A DNA stretch of 64,000 bases. Source: JAZSNL01 sp045536365 (GTDB lineage Bacteria; Bacillota_I; Bacilli_A; ML615J-28; CAG-313). Both the position numbers and the translations under genes were made by a program. The notes below the pieces were generated by a model. The model did no database searches. It saw only the letters and a program-made list of their open reading frames with translations, and had not been told where the DNA came from. Within the stretch, counting starts at the first letter, position 1, and each line of letters begins with the position of its first letter. Shown here piece by piece: positions 17,171 to 25,613 of the stretch. The stretch spans positions 45,488-109,487 of the forward strand of contig JAZSNL010000006.1 of NCBI GenBank assembly GCA_045536365.1. Reading direction: 5' to 3'.

Positions 17171-17285
17171 GTCTATAAGTCATCAATATCAATCTATGAT
17201 TGATGATGTTTATAGTGAAAATATAACGATTTTAACATCAAAATCAACGAATTATGCATCTATTCAGGTGCATTTTTTTATTTTT
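17171..17285 (+). repeat. 115-bp structured direct repeat, copy B
   Basis: Colinear with 9071-9185 at a fixed 8,100-bp offset. It has the same three hairpins, with inner helix ATCAATC/GATTGAT, and the same terminator-like stem before TTTTTTTA. A short stretch just upstream, ACCATTAAAA at 17158-17167, also resembles ACCATTAGAAA at the 3' end of the tRNA-Leu (9040-9050). It lies about 95 bp after the HipA gene, closing the island-like segment. Confidence 0.85.
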
Positions 17286-17586
17286 ATGAGGCATTTTTTG
17301 TTTCCTTAATCATAGTGCGAATAGATAATATTTGAAATATTTCGTTTTATTTTTCAAAAATTATAAAAATGTGACACAATAATCATAAAAACAAAAAAAT
17401 TTTATTTTTAAAGTAGAAAATAATTTATTCTAATATGTATATTTAATTTAGCTGCTATTTATTAATCCTATATAAATAAAATAATATAATTCATCTTAAT
17501 ATAATCTTAACATTTAACCCATAACCTTAACACCTTCTTTATAGAATTTTTGATAAAATTATATTATAAAATAAAAGGTGCTAATT
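17286..17586 (+). promoter_or_regulatory. AT-rich regulatory region upstream of ktrB-like gene
   Basis: No gene is seen. Near its end, CTTAAT (17495), CTTAAC (17506), TTTAAC (17513) and CTTAAC (17526) form a cluster of similar hexamers; the first two are 11 bp apart. Direct repeats with this phasing are typical binding sites for OmpR/PhoB-type regulators such as the KdpE-like protein encoded downstream. A TATATTATAA segment near 17560 could be the -10 region; no clear -35 is seen, which would suit an activated promoter. Confidence 0.4.
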
Positions 17587-18915
17587 ATGTTCAAAAAAGG
17601 ATTTCATTTATCAAAATTTAAAACTATTTTATTAGGTTATCTTTTTGTAATTATGATGGGAGCGTTTTTACTTTCGTTACCAATATCGTCTGCTAGTAAA
17701 ACATGGACTTCGTTTATAGATTCTATTTTTACATCAACTTCGGCAGTTTGTGTTACTGGTTTGGTTGTTTTTGATACTGCGACTCATTGGTCGATATTTG
17801 GACAAATAATAATTTTATTATTGATTCAAATCGGAGGAATGGGTGTTATAACTGTGGCAATTTCATTTCTTATGTTATCGGGAAAAAAGATAGGTTTATT
17901 TAGTAGGGATGCTCTAAAAGAATCAATATCAGCTTACAGTGTTGGTGGAATTGCTAGTTTAACAAAGTTTATTATAAAAGGAATACTATTTTTTGAATTA
18001 TTAGGTGCAATAGTTATGATGCCATTTTTTTGTAAAGAATTTGGCTGGAATGGGGTATGGATGTCGATATTTCATTCTATATCGGCTTTTTGTAATGCTG
18101 GTTTTGATATAATGGGGAAATACTCTGGAGAGTTTTCATCTCTTACGATATTTTCATCAATGCCTATAATCAACATAATCGTGTGCTTATTAATTGTTAT
18201 TGGCGGTATTGGTTTTATTGTATGGAAAGATATATATGATTATAAATTTAATTTTAAAAAATATAGATTACAATCAAAAGTTGTAATTATAATGTCTATA
18301 ATTTTAATAATTTTACCTGGAATGTATTTCTTCTTTTTTGAATTCAATGAACTTCCATTAAAAGAAAGAATATTAGTTTCAATATTTCAATCAATTACTC
18401 CTAGAACTGCCGGATTTTCCACAGTCAATCTTAATGGTGTAAGTGAAGTCGGATTAATAATTTTAGTAATTTTAATGTTAATTGGAGGTTCACCAGGATC
18501 TACTGCTGGTGGTATGAAAACATCGACTATAGCAGTTATATGTTCTTCAATAATTTCAATATTTAAAAATAAAGGAAATGCGGAATTATTTAGAAAAAGA
18601 ATTAGTGATGAAAATGTTAAAAAAGCATTTGCTATTTTTTTCTTATATTTATTTATATTCTTGTTTAGTGGATTAATAATTAGTAAGATTGAAAATGTTT
18701 CAGTATTATCAGGGTTATTTGAAACTGCTTCTGCAATTGGTACAGTGGGACTTACCTTAGGTATTACTCCTACATTAGGCTTAGTATCTAAAATAATATT
18801 AATTATGTTGATGTTTTTTGGTAGAATAGGTGGTTTAACACTGATATATGCAACTTTAGGAGAAGGAAAAAAACAATTTTATAATTATCCACTAGAAAAA
18901 ATTATGGTTGGTTAG
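17587..18915 (+). CDS. ktrB: Potassium uptake channel subunit, TrkH/KtrB family
   Basis: Membrane K+ transporter of 442 residues with four M1-P-M2 repeats. Selectivity-filter loops are visible as TSAVCVTGLV near 55, SISAFCNAGFD near 165, the TPRTAGFSTV loop near 275 and ASAIGTVGLTLG near 388. The length fits KtrB rather than the longer TrkH. The ATG at 17587 is preferred over a GTG 9 bp upstream because AAAAGG at 17573-17578 suits it. The gating partner KtrA follows 9 bp later. Expression is probably controlled by the downstream two-component system. Confidence 0.92.
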   Translation: MFKKGFHLSKFKTILLGYLFVIMMGAFLLSLPISSASKTWTSFIDSIFTSTSAVCVTGLVVFDTATHWSIFGQIIILLLIQIGGMGVITVAISFLMLSGKKIGLFSRDALKESISAYSVGGIASLTKFIIKGILFFELLGAIVMMPFFCKEFGWNGVWMSIFHSISAFCNAGFDIMGKYSGEFSSLTIFSSMPIINIIVCLLIVIGGIGFIVWKDIYDYKFNFKKYRLQSKVVIIMSIILIILPGMYFFFFEFNELPLKERILVSIFQSITPRTAGFSTVNLNGVSEVGLIILVILMLIGGSPGSTAGGMKTSTIAVICSSIISIFKNKGNAELFRKRISDENVKKAFAIFFLYLFIFLFSGLIISKIENVSVLSGLFETASAIGTVGLTLGITPTLGLVSKIILIMLMFFGRIGGLTLIYATLGEGKKQFYNYPLEKIMVG

Positions 18916-18924
18916 GAGGTTAGT

Positions 18925-19578
18925 ATGAAAAAGAAAACAATACTTTTAATTGGTTTAGGAAGATTTGGACTACATATAGCAAAAAAATTGCACGAGTTAG
19001 GGCATGAGATTATGGCAGTTGATGTAAATGAGGAAAAAATTAATCAAGCAGTTCCATTTGTAACAGATGCACAGATTGGAAATAGTACAAATGAAGATTT
19101 TTTGAAATCTTTAGGAATTAATAATTATGATTTGTGTATTGTAACGATAAGTGATGATTTCCAAAGTTCACTAGAAACAACAAGTCTATTAAAGGAATTA
19201 GGAGCTAAAAAAGTTATATCTAGAGCTGAAAGAGATGGGCAAGCTAAATTTCTTTTAAGAAATGGTGCAGATGAAATTGTTTATCCAGAAAAACAACTTG
19301 CATCTTGGATGGCAATTAAATATAGTGCTGACCATATTTTAGATTATATTGAGATAGATAATGAGCATGCTATATTTGAGGTAAGTGTCCCTAAAGAATG
19401 GATAGGTAAAACTATTGGGGAAATAGATATTAGAAAACGATATGGTATTAATATATTGGGTATAAAAGATGAGAATAAGTTAAGTGTGGATGTTACTCCT
19501 TCGCAAGTTCTTAACTCTAAGTTATCTTTATTAGTAATAGGTGATTATAAAAAACTCCAAAAATGTTTTAAAATTTAA
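18925..19578 (+). CDS. ktrA: K+ channel regulatory subunit, TrkA/KtrA (RCK domains)
   Basis: A 217-residue cytosolic gating ring protein. The N-terminal RCK_N Rossmann fold begins with ILLIGLGRFGLHIAKKL (nucleotide-binding GLGRFG), has an acidic residue at the end of strand 2 (MAVDVNEEKI) and the segment VTDAQIGNSTNEDFL. The C-terminal RCK_C domain is around residues 135-215. KtrA proteins bind ATP/ADP or NAD(H), and their RCK_C often binds cyclic di-AMP; ligand use here is inferred. It starts with an AGGAGG site 9 bp behind ktrB, forming one transport unit. Confidence 0.93.
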   Translation: MKKKTILLIGLGRFGLHIAKKLHELGHEIMAVDVNEEKINQAVPFVTDAQIGNSTNEDFLKSLGINNYDLCIVTISDDFQSSLETTSLLKELGAKKVISRAERDGQAKFLLRNGADEIVYPEKQLASWMAIKYSADHILDYIEIDNEHAIFEVSVPKEWIGKTIGEIDIRKRYGINILGIKDENKLSVDVTPSQVLNSKLSLLVIGDYKKLQKCFKI

Positions 19579-19606
19579 AATATTTCATATAGAAGGAGGA
19601 TAGCTT

Positions 19607-19720
19607 ATGAAAGATATAATATTACTAATAATATTTATAATATATGGAATAATGGGCTATTTTGTAATGAAAAAATTAGATAAATTTATTGATGACAACA
19701 AAAAAAACAATAAAAAGTAA
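19607..19720 (+). CDS. Single-span membrane micropeptide in the K+ cluster
   Basis: A 37-residue peptide, too short for usual gene finders. It has an excellent AAGGAGGA site, a hydrophobic helix (ILLIIFIIYGIMGYFVM, about residues 4-20) and a Lys/Asp/Asn-rich cytosolic tail ending KKNNKK. It lies between the Ktr genes and the KdpD-like sensor. It resembles KdpF and other one-helix stabilising subunits only in size and topology. A role in assembling or modulating the K+ channel is a guess from location. Confidence 0.65.
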   Translation: MKDIILLIIFIIYGIMGYFVMKKLDKFIDDNKKNNKK

Positions 19721-19795
19721 AAATAAAAAGTTAGTAATTATACTAAAAAAATGTTATAATAATATATGCAAATTTTTTAAAAAAAGGAAACAATT

Positions 19796-21772
19796 ATGGC
19801 TGTTAATTTAAATGAATCTCAAATAAATAAAAAAGATGAACATATTTTAGTTGGACTTTCATCATCTCCTTCAAATGAAAAGATTATTATAACTGCTTAT
19901 AAAATGGCAAAAGCTTTTAATGGGACATTGACTGCTATTTATGTTCAAACGGAAGACTTAAATGCTATGGACGAAGTTGATAAAGAAAGATTGCAAAATA
20001 ATATTTCTTTTGCAGAAAAACTTGGAGCTAAAATTGTCACTATTACTGGTGAAAACGTTCCTTTTCAAATTTCTGAATACGCTAGATTATCAAATATTAC
20101 AAAAATAGTGGTTGGTAAAAGTTCTAATAATAAAAGAAGTTTAATAAAAAAGCAATCACTTGTAGATCAATTGATGCCTTTAGTGACAAATATAGAAATG
20201 TATATAGTTCCAGATAGTAATGTTCAGTATAAAGAAGGTAAAGCATTATTAAAAAGAAAAACCATAATTCCATCATTTAAAGATATATTAATTACTGTTA
20301 TGTTATTAATAATAGAAACGTTAATCGGTTATTTATTTATGAAAATAGGATTTACGGAATCTAATATTATTATGGTTTATATTGTAGGAGTACTTGTAAC
20401 TGCAATTTTAACAAATAGTCAGATTTGCTGGATTGCTTCATCTATTTTAAGTGTCGTTTTATTTAATTTCATGTTTACTTTTCCACATTTTTCTTTAGTT
20501 GCTTATGGGGAAGGGTACCCAATTACTTTTGCAGTAATGCTAATAGTATCATTAATTACAGGTAGTATTTCTAATAAAATGAAAAGTCAAGTTAAGAAAT
20601 CAACTGAAACAGCTTATAGAACTAAAATATTATTTGATGCAAATCAATTAATTCAAAATGCTAAAAATGATGAAGAAATAATTGGTGTAACAATCAGTCA
20701 AATTAAAAAATTATTAGATAAGGAAACCTTTGTATATTTATCCAAAAATAAAAAATATTATACTAAAGTATTAGAATCTTTAGAGGAAATAAAAGATTTG
20801 GAAGAAGTTAGTAACGAAACCATTCAGTTAGTTCTTGATAAGAACATGAAAGCTGGATATGGTACTGAATATTACAAAAATGATAAATTTGCATACATTC
20901 CACTTAGTGGTAATAAAAATATCTTTGGTGTTGTTGTGATAAAATTAAAACAAAATCCAATAGAACCATTTGAGAATAGTATTATGTTATCAATAATTGG
21001 AGAATGTTCTTTAGCTATTGAAAATTACTATAATTTAAAAGAAAAAGAGTTAAATGAAATATTAGCAAAAAATGAGCAAGTAAGAGCTAATTTGTTAAGA
21101 GCAATTTCACACGATTTAAGAACTCCTTTAACCTCAATTATAGGAAACTCAGATAATTTATTAGTTAATAGTAAAATACTTGATGAAGATATTAAAATGC
21201 AGATGTATTCAGAAATTCATGAAGATTCATTGTGGTTATTAAATTTGGTAGAAAATATTTTATCAATTACAAAATTAGAAGATGGAAAAATTAAATTAAA
21301 TTATACTACTGAACTTATTGATGATATTATTGACGAAGCATTAAAACACATTAATAAAAATGAAATAAAACATAATATTATTGTAAAAAGATTTAAAGAC
21401 TTACTTTTAGTTAATGTTGATGTTAGATTAGTTATTCAGGTGTTTATCAATTTAATAGATAATGCGATTAAATATACACCAGAAGGATCAACAATAATTA
21501 TCAGTGTCACTAAAAATGAATCTAAAGTGATTATAAATGTTATTGATAATGGTCCAGGAATAAAAGACATGGATAAAAACAGAATATTTGAGATGTTTTA
21601 TGTTGGAGATAACATTATAGTTGATGGTAGAAAGAGTTTAGGATTAGGTTTATCGTTATGTAAATCTATTATCAATGCACATGGATGTGAAATTAAAGTA
21701 TCTGACAATAAGCCAACAGGCACGATTTTCACTTTTGATTTGCCGATTAAGGAGGTAACAATACATGAATAA
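19796..21772 (+). CDS. kdpD: KdpD-like sensor histidine kinase
   Basis: A 658-residue membrane kinase sensing K+ or osmotic status. It begins with a universal-stress-protein domain (about 15-130, HILVGLSSSPSNEKII). A DUF4118 four-helix membrane block (160-255) and a GAF-like region (275-400) follow. Next come HisKA with the phospho-acceptor H439 in ISHDLRTPLTS and an HATPase with N, G1 and G2 boxes (NLIDNAIKYTPEG, DNGPGIKD, GLGLSLCKSI). The N-terminal Walker-type KdpD domain of classical KdpD is absent. No kdpFABC is present, so the probable target is the adjacent ktr operon. TATAAT lies at 19755-19760 with a weak -35. It overlaps the response regulator by 8 bp. Confidence 0.9.
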   Translation: MAVNLNESQINKKDEHILVGLSSSPSNEKIIITAYKMAKAFNGTLTAIYVQTEDLNAMDEVDKERLQNNISFAEKLGAKIVTITGENVPFQISEYARLSNITKIVVGKSSNNKRSLIKKQSLVDQLMPLVTNIEMYIVPDSNVQYKEGKALLKRKTIIPSFKDILITVMLLIIETLIGYLFMKIGFTESNIIMVYIVGVLVTAILTNSQICWIASSILSVVLFNFMFTFPHFSLVAYGEGYPITFAVMLIVSLITGSISNKMKSQVKKSTETAYRTKILFDANQLIQNAKNDEEIIGVTISQIKKLLDKETFVYLSKNKKYYTKVLESLEEIKDLEEVSNETIQLVLDKNMKAGYGTEYYKNDKFAYIPLSGNKNIFGVVVIKLKQNPIEPFENSIMLSIIGECSLAIENYYNLKEKELNEILAKNEQVRANLLRAISHDLRTPLTSIIGNSDNLLVNSKILDEDIKMQMYSEIHEDSLWLLNLVENILSITKLEDGKIKLNYTTELIDDIIDEALKHINKNEIKHNIIVKRFKDLLLVNVDVRLVIQVFINLIDNAIKYTPEGSTIIISVTKNESKVIINVIDNGPGIKDMDKNRIFEMFYVGDNIIVDGRKSLGLGLSLCKSIINAHGCEIKVSDNKPTGTIFTFDLPIKEVTIHE

Positions 21773-22463
21773 TAATCCCTTAATATTAATTGTTGAAGAT
21801 GATAATCATATTAAAAATCTTATTTCAACAACTTTAAAAGTTAATAAATATAGTTATTTACTTGCTACTTCAGGTAATGAAGCGATTATGCTTGCTGTTT
21901 CGCATAAACCAGATATCATTCTTTTGGATTTAGGACTTCCTGATATGGATGGTGTAGAAATAATAAAAAATGTAAGAGAGTGGTCAAATATACCAATTAT
22001 TGTTATTAGTGCAAGAAGTGATGATAAAGATAAAATTGATGCGTTAGATTTAGGAGCAGATGATTATATAACTAAACCATTCTCCGTAGAGGAACTACTT
22101 GCTAGAATTCGTGTAGCCACAAGAAGGCTTAGTTGTATGAATGAAAAACAAGTTGAATCAGTGTTTAAAAATGGGGATTTAACTATAGATTACAGTGCAG
22201 GCTGTGTTTATCTATATGATAAAGAACTTCATCTTACACCAATTGAATATAAATTATTATGTCTTCTTGCAAAAAATATAGGAAAAGTGTTAACACACAC
22301 ATATATTACAATGGAAATTTGGGGGACTACATGGGAAAGTGACATTGCTTCTTTGCGTGTTTTTATGACAACATTAAGAAAAAAAATTGAACCAAATTCT
22401 ACAGAATCAAAATATATTCAAACGCATATTGGTATAGGATATAGGATGTTAAGAATAGAATAA
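21765..22463 (+). CDS. kdpE: KdpE-like response regulator (OmpR family)
   Basis: A 232-residue DNA-binding regulator. The receiver domain has acidic pair E/D near residues 10-12 (ILIVEDD), phospho-acceptor D55 in ILLDLGLPDMDG, and the conserved T/S and K residues (SARSDDK, ITKPFSVEELLARI). A winged-helix OmpR/PhoB domain (about 130-230) carries HLTPIEYKLLCLL and a recognition helix near WESDIASLRVFMTTLRKKIE. It is cotranscribed with its kinase through an 8-bp overlap. The phased CTTAAC-like repeats ahead of ktrB are plausible targets. Confidence 0.92.
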   Translation: MNNNPLILIVEDDNHIKNLISTTLKVNKYSYLLATSGNEAIMLAVSHKPDIILLDLGLPDMDGVEIIKNVREWSNIPIIVISARSDDKDKIDALDLGADDYITKPFSVEELLARIRVATRRLSCMNEKQVESVFKNGDLTIDYSAGCVYLYDKELHLTPIEYKLLCLLAKNIGKVLTHTYITMEIWGTTWESDIASLRVFMTTLRKKIEPNSTESKYIQTHIGIGYRMLRIE

Positions 22464-22891
22464 TCAATAGAAATATATATAATTATAAATGGTGTTTTAA
22501 CAGGTTTTTTTGAGGTCATTTTAAAAAAATGTAAAATATCTACGCTTTACGTATCATTGTTATATAATTCAGTGTCCAATTTTTTAAATACTTTTGGACA
22601 CTTTTGCTATTTTTGTCTAAATTGTGTTCAAAAGTCAAAAATGATGTTATAGATGTAAAAGAGCTTATAAGTAACCTATAATTGGTTGCCTATAAGTTTT
22701 TTTTGTATATTTAAGATTAGTTAAGTTTAAACAAATAATTTTGATATTGATTTAAATCGATAAGAGCTTTATAATTTGACACATTATGTTTTTAAATGTT
22801 ATAATATAGATAAGGATATTAAATTTTTTATTACTAACAAAATAATAAAAATAAGCTTTGTGAATTGAATATAAATAATTAGGAGAAAAAT
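22464..22891 (+). other. Intergenic region with two hairpins and a promoter
   Basis: No gene is seen. GTGTCCAA at 22572-22579 pairs with TTGGACAC at 22594-22601 ahead of TTTTG, a possible weak terminator of the two-component operon. A second, clearer terminator (22664-22704) consists of an interrupted CTTATAAGTAACC/GGTTGCCTATAAG stem followed by eight Ts. Since it is 200 bases after the last stop, a short non-coding transcript could end there. A promoter for the next gene follows: TTGACA at 22776 and TATAAT at 22800, with an 18-bp spacer. Confidence 0.65.
22664..22704 (+). terminator. Rho-independent terminator
   Basis: Long interrupted stem (22664-22676 with 22684-22696) followed by TTTTTTTT. 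Confidence 0.75.
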
Positions 22892-23656
22892 ATGACATTT
22901 AAGCAATGGATATACGGAACAGATTTCAATAATCCTTCTTTTGAAGGACAATGGAAATTATTGCATATTGTGACTTTAATAGTATGCATAGGTTTAATAG
23001 TTGGAATAACTTTATTATTTAAAAATAAAAATGAAAAGACTAAAAGAAAAATCTTATTAATTATTTCAGGAATTTTATTATTCTTTGAAATAGCAAGAAG
23101 AATTGTAAATTTAACTAATCCTATCACTTTTACTAAATATAATGTTTTATGGGTTTTATTACCTAGACCAGGCTGTGCAATATCAGTGTGGTTGATATTA
23201 TTAGCACCATTAATTAATAAGAAATGGTTTTACAATATATCAAGTATGATAGCTATTTTATGTGCTGTAATATTTTTTGCTTATCCAGGGGCAGGATTTT
23301 TAAATAAATACATTTTATTTGAAAATTTATACTCTATTGTATCTCATTCTTTATTTTTAGTTGGTTCATTTTTGATAGTTACGTTAAATATGTCTAAATT
23401 TGATTATAGAAAAATATTTAAAGAATTAATAACATTAGGGGTAATTGTTATATACGCAATATTAGAAATGTTTATTCTTACAAAAAACTCAACAGGAGCT
23501 CCTCTTGAAGCAGATCCATTTTATACTTTGCCGGGTAATGAAGTACAAGAAATAATAGGGCTTAGTAATCATGCTGTTTATTTGATTTTATATTTCTTAT
23601 TTATAGGCGTATATTTTGCGGCATTCTATTTTTTTAGTAGAAAAAAAGACCTTTAA
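22892..23656 (+). CDS. Multi-span membrane protein, TIGR02206/YwaF-like
   Basis: A 254-residue integral membrane protein with about seven hydrophobic helices. Its layout and segments such as WKLLHIVTLIVCIGLI, LLPRPGCAISVWLILLAPLI and VSHSLFLVGSFLIV resemble the TIGR02206 family, of which a clearer member is at 51255-52013. Charged loops and the pattern of small residues fit a transporter or sensor, but no function is known for the family. It has its own promoter and an AGGAG site, and it is followed 23 bp later by another small membrane protein. Confidence 0.6.
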   Translation: MTFKQWIYGTDFNNPSFEGQWKLLHIVTLIVCIGLIVGITLLFKNKNEKTKRKILLIISGILLFFEIARRIVNLTNPITFTKYNVLWVLLPRPGCAISVWLILLAPLINKKWFYNISSMIAILCAVIFFAYPGAGFLNKYILFENLYSIVSHSLFLVGSFLIVTLNMSKFDYRKIFKELITLGVIVIYAILEMFILTKNSTGAPLEADPFYTLPGNEVQEIIGLSNHAVYLILYFLFIGVYFAAFYFFSRKKDL

Positions 23657-23679
23657 AGAACTGTATGGAGATATAACGA

Positions 23680-23970
23680 ATGTCAAATAATAACGAAATT
23701 TTAACAAAGTTAAATTTAATTTTTTCTAGTATTTTATGGGTATTATCTTTTCTTATTTTCCTTTTTAATCTTTTAGGATTGTGGGCCCCATGGCATTTAG
23801 CTGGATTTGCGGCAGTATTTTATAGTCCTTTTTCTATTGTATTATCTATTTTATCAATAGTATTAACTGTTAAAGAAAAAAAGGTATTTATTAAAAATTT
23901 AATTTTTTTAGGTATTTCAGTTTTCTCAATTTTATTTTTTGTCCTTGTTACAGCAAACTGGTTTTGGTAA
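23680..23970 (+). CDS. Small membrane protein
   Basis: 96 residues with three hydrophobic segments (about 12-32, 40-62 and 70-92) and an aromatic-rich motif LLGLWAPWHLAGFAAVFYSP. The ribosome binding site is weak (GGAG, 9 bp away). Its position 23 bp behind the TIGR02206-like gene and ahead of a terminator suggests a two-gene unit. No family is recognised. Confidence 0.6.
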   Translation: MSNNNEILTKLNLIFSSILWVLSFLIFLFNLLGLWAPWHLAGFAAVFYSPFSIVLSILSIVLTVKEKKVFIKNLIFLGISVFSILFFVLVTANWFW

Positions 23971-23984
23971 TCTATAATTAAAAT

Positions 23985-24008
23985 AGATCAGATTAAATCT
24001 GATCTTTT
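23985..24008 (+). terminator. Terminator
   Basis: AGATCAGATT pairs with AATCTGATCT, followed by TTTTA, directly after the small membrane protein gene. Confidence 0.85.
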
Positions 24009-24070
24009 ATTTATAAATAGTATTACTTTGTTGTATGTTGATGATAGAAAAAGGTGTTTTAGAGTGAAAT

Positions 24071-24099
24071 TTGACAAATAAATTTTTTTTTGATATAAT
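24071..24099 (+). promoter_or_regulatory. Promoter of 24157 gene
   Basis: Perfect TTGACA (24071-24076) and TATAAT (24094-24099) separated by 17 bp that include an eight-T run, likely a strong promoter. Confidence 0.85.
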
Positions 24100-24156
24100 A
24101 AAAGAGCTGTTTTTGAAATAGCAAAAAATTCACAGAGAATATAAAAGGAGAACAAT

Positions 24157-24573
24157 ATGGATTTAATGAAATTCACTAATTTAGTAATTAAGAAAGCATT
24201 TGAAAAAGGATTAGACGCTAATTTACTTTTAAGTATTGACGATGAATCACATGATGAACCATCACCTCAAGTTCAAATCGATATTGAAAATGAACATTAT
24301 GCTGCTTTTTCATTATTTTATGCGTTAGCAGATGATTGTATCAATTTCAGTTCAATATTTGAACCTGATAATAGAGTTGATGAAACAATCGCAAAAGAAG
24401 CTTTTGAAGAAGAACAAGGTATATTCCAAAGTATTATATTTGAAGAAGAAAATAACTGTGTTCATTTATATACTAAATTAGATAAAGCAGAGTTAAGTGA
24501 AGAATATGTAGAAGAAATTCTTGATTTCTTAGCTGACAAAAAAGCTATCAAAGTAGTTAGTTATTTAAAATAA
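24157..24573 (+). CDS. Acidic cytosolic protein of unknown function
   Basis: A 138-residue soluble protein with a strongly acidic composition (for example IAKEAFEEEQGIFQ and LDKAELSEEYVEEILDFLAD). It has no signal peptide or membrane helix. It carries a strong AAAAGGAG site and consensus promoter, so it is probably well expressed. No domain is recognised. The next gene starts 22 bp downstream without a visible ribosome binding site and may depend on read-through from this one. Confidence 0.65.
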   Translation: MDLMKFTNLVIKKAFEKGLDANLLLSIDDESHDEPSPQVQIDIENEHYAAFSLFYALADDCINFSSIFEPDNRVDETIAKEAFEEEQGIFQSIIFEEENNCVHLYTKLDKAELSEEYVEEILDFLADKKAIKVVSYLK

Positions 24574-24595
24574 TAAAAAATTAAAAATTATTTAC

Positions 24596-25429
24596 ATGAT
24601 AAAGAAACTAAAAAAAATTGCGGAAGATAATGAATTAAATGTATATTTTTTATCTGTTGCGGATAAAGAATATAATATAGAAAAAGAGGAAGTTATTCCA
24701 GCAAATCCTAATTGCAATTGCTATTCTGTTGCTAAGGCATTTACAGTTACTGCGATTGGTTTATTATATGATCAAGATAAATTATCAATGAATTCATATG
24801 TTACGGATATATTATATAAATATTTACCTATAGATATTGATGAAAAATGGAAAAAAGTAACAATTCATGATTTATTATTACATCAAGTTGGCTTTGGTTG
24901 TGGTATGTTAGACATTGATTGTGAAGATGCTTCATTATATCCTAGTAATGATTATTTGAAAATGGTTTTAAGTACTAGACTCAAATACGAACCAGGAACT
25001 ATTCATCAATATACTGATGCTGCATATTATCTATTGTCTCGAGTTATTTATGAAGTATCAGGGATGGATATAGAAGAATTATTAAGAGATTTATTAATGA
25101 ATAAAATGAGATTTAAAGAAGTTGCTTGGAGTAAATGTCCATTTGGTCATTCTATTGCAGCAACAGGACTTTATATCAGAACTGAAGATATGGCAAAATT
25201 AGGTATTTTATACTTAAATAAAGGCATATGGAAAGATGAAAGAATATTATCAGAAGAATGGATTAATATGGTTTTATCTAATGGATATGAGTTTAAAAAA
25301 GTTAAAAATGGATGGTATGGAAAAGGTGGTATGAGGGGACAATTTTTAGTTTTTAATATGGAAATGGGAAAAGCTATTGCATGCCATTCATATGATGATA
25401 GTGTGAGAATTGAAAAGTTTATTATTTAA
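24596..25429 (+). CDS. Serine hydrolase of the beta-lactamase/PBP fold
   Basis: A 277-residue class C beta-lactamase-like enzyme. The nucleophile motif SxxK is S44-V-A-K47 and the second motif is YTD in IHQYTDAAYYLLSRVIYEVSG. A GGMRGQF segment near the C-terminus takes the place of the KTG/HxG box. The protein lacks a signal peptide, so it acts inside the cell, unlike penicillin-binding proteins. Known relatives are esterases, D-amino-peptidases or of unknown role. It is shorter than the usual 350-400 residues but has both ends of the fold. No Shine-Dalgarno sequence is seen ahead of ATG 24596. Confidence 0.8.
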   Translation: MIKKLKKIAEDNELNVYFLSVADKEYNIEKEEVIPANPNCNCYSVAKAFTVTAIGLLYDQDKLSMNSYVTDILYKYLPIDIDEKWKKVTIHDLLLHQVGFGCGMLDIDCEDASLYPSNDYLKMVLSTRLKYEPGTIHQYTDAAYYLLSRVIYEVSGMDIEELLRDLLMNKMRFKEVAWSKCPFGHSIAATGLYIRTEDMAKLGILYLNKGIWKDERILSEEWINMVLSNGYEFKKVKNGWYGKGGMRGQFLVFNMEMGKAIACHSYDDSVRIEKFII

Positions 25430-25613
25430 TTGTTCTAAAAGTAAAATAATGGTATAATTAATATGTATTATTTATATAGGTTAATTTTCTAATTGTATCT
25501 AATTGATTATTATATATTAATTAGATAAACATGAAATTATTGAAATAATAATTTCATTTAAGATTGGTCAAATAAGAAATTATTTGAAAATAAAATAAAA
25601 AAGGAGAAATATT
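25430..25613 (+). promoter_or_regulatory. Promoter and structured leader of DUF975 gene
   Basis: TTGTTC (25430-25435) and TATAAT (25453-25458) have a 17-bp spacer. The roughly 150-nt leader contains three consecutive perfect hairpins: ATCTAATT/AATTAGAT (25497-25526), GAAATTATT/AATAATTTC (25533-25555) and CAAATAA/TTATTTG (25569-25586), then AAAAAGGAG. None is followed by a T run. No known riboswitch consensus is recognised. Confidence 0.55.
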
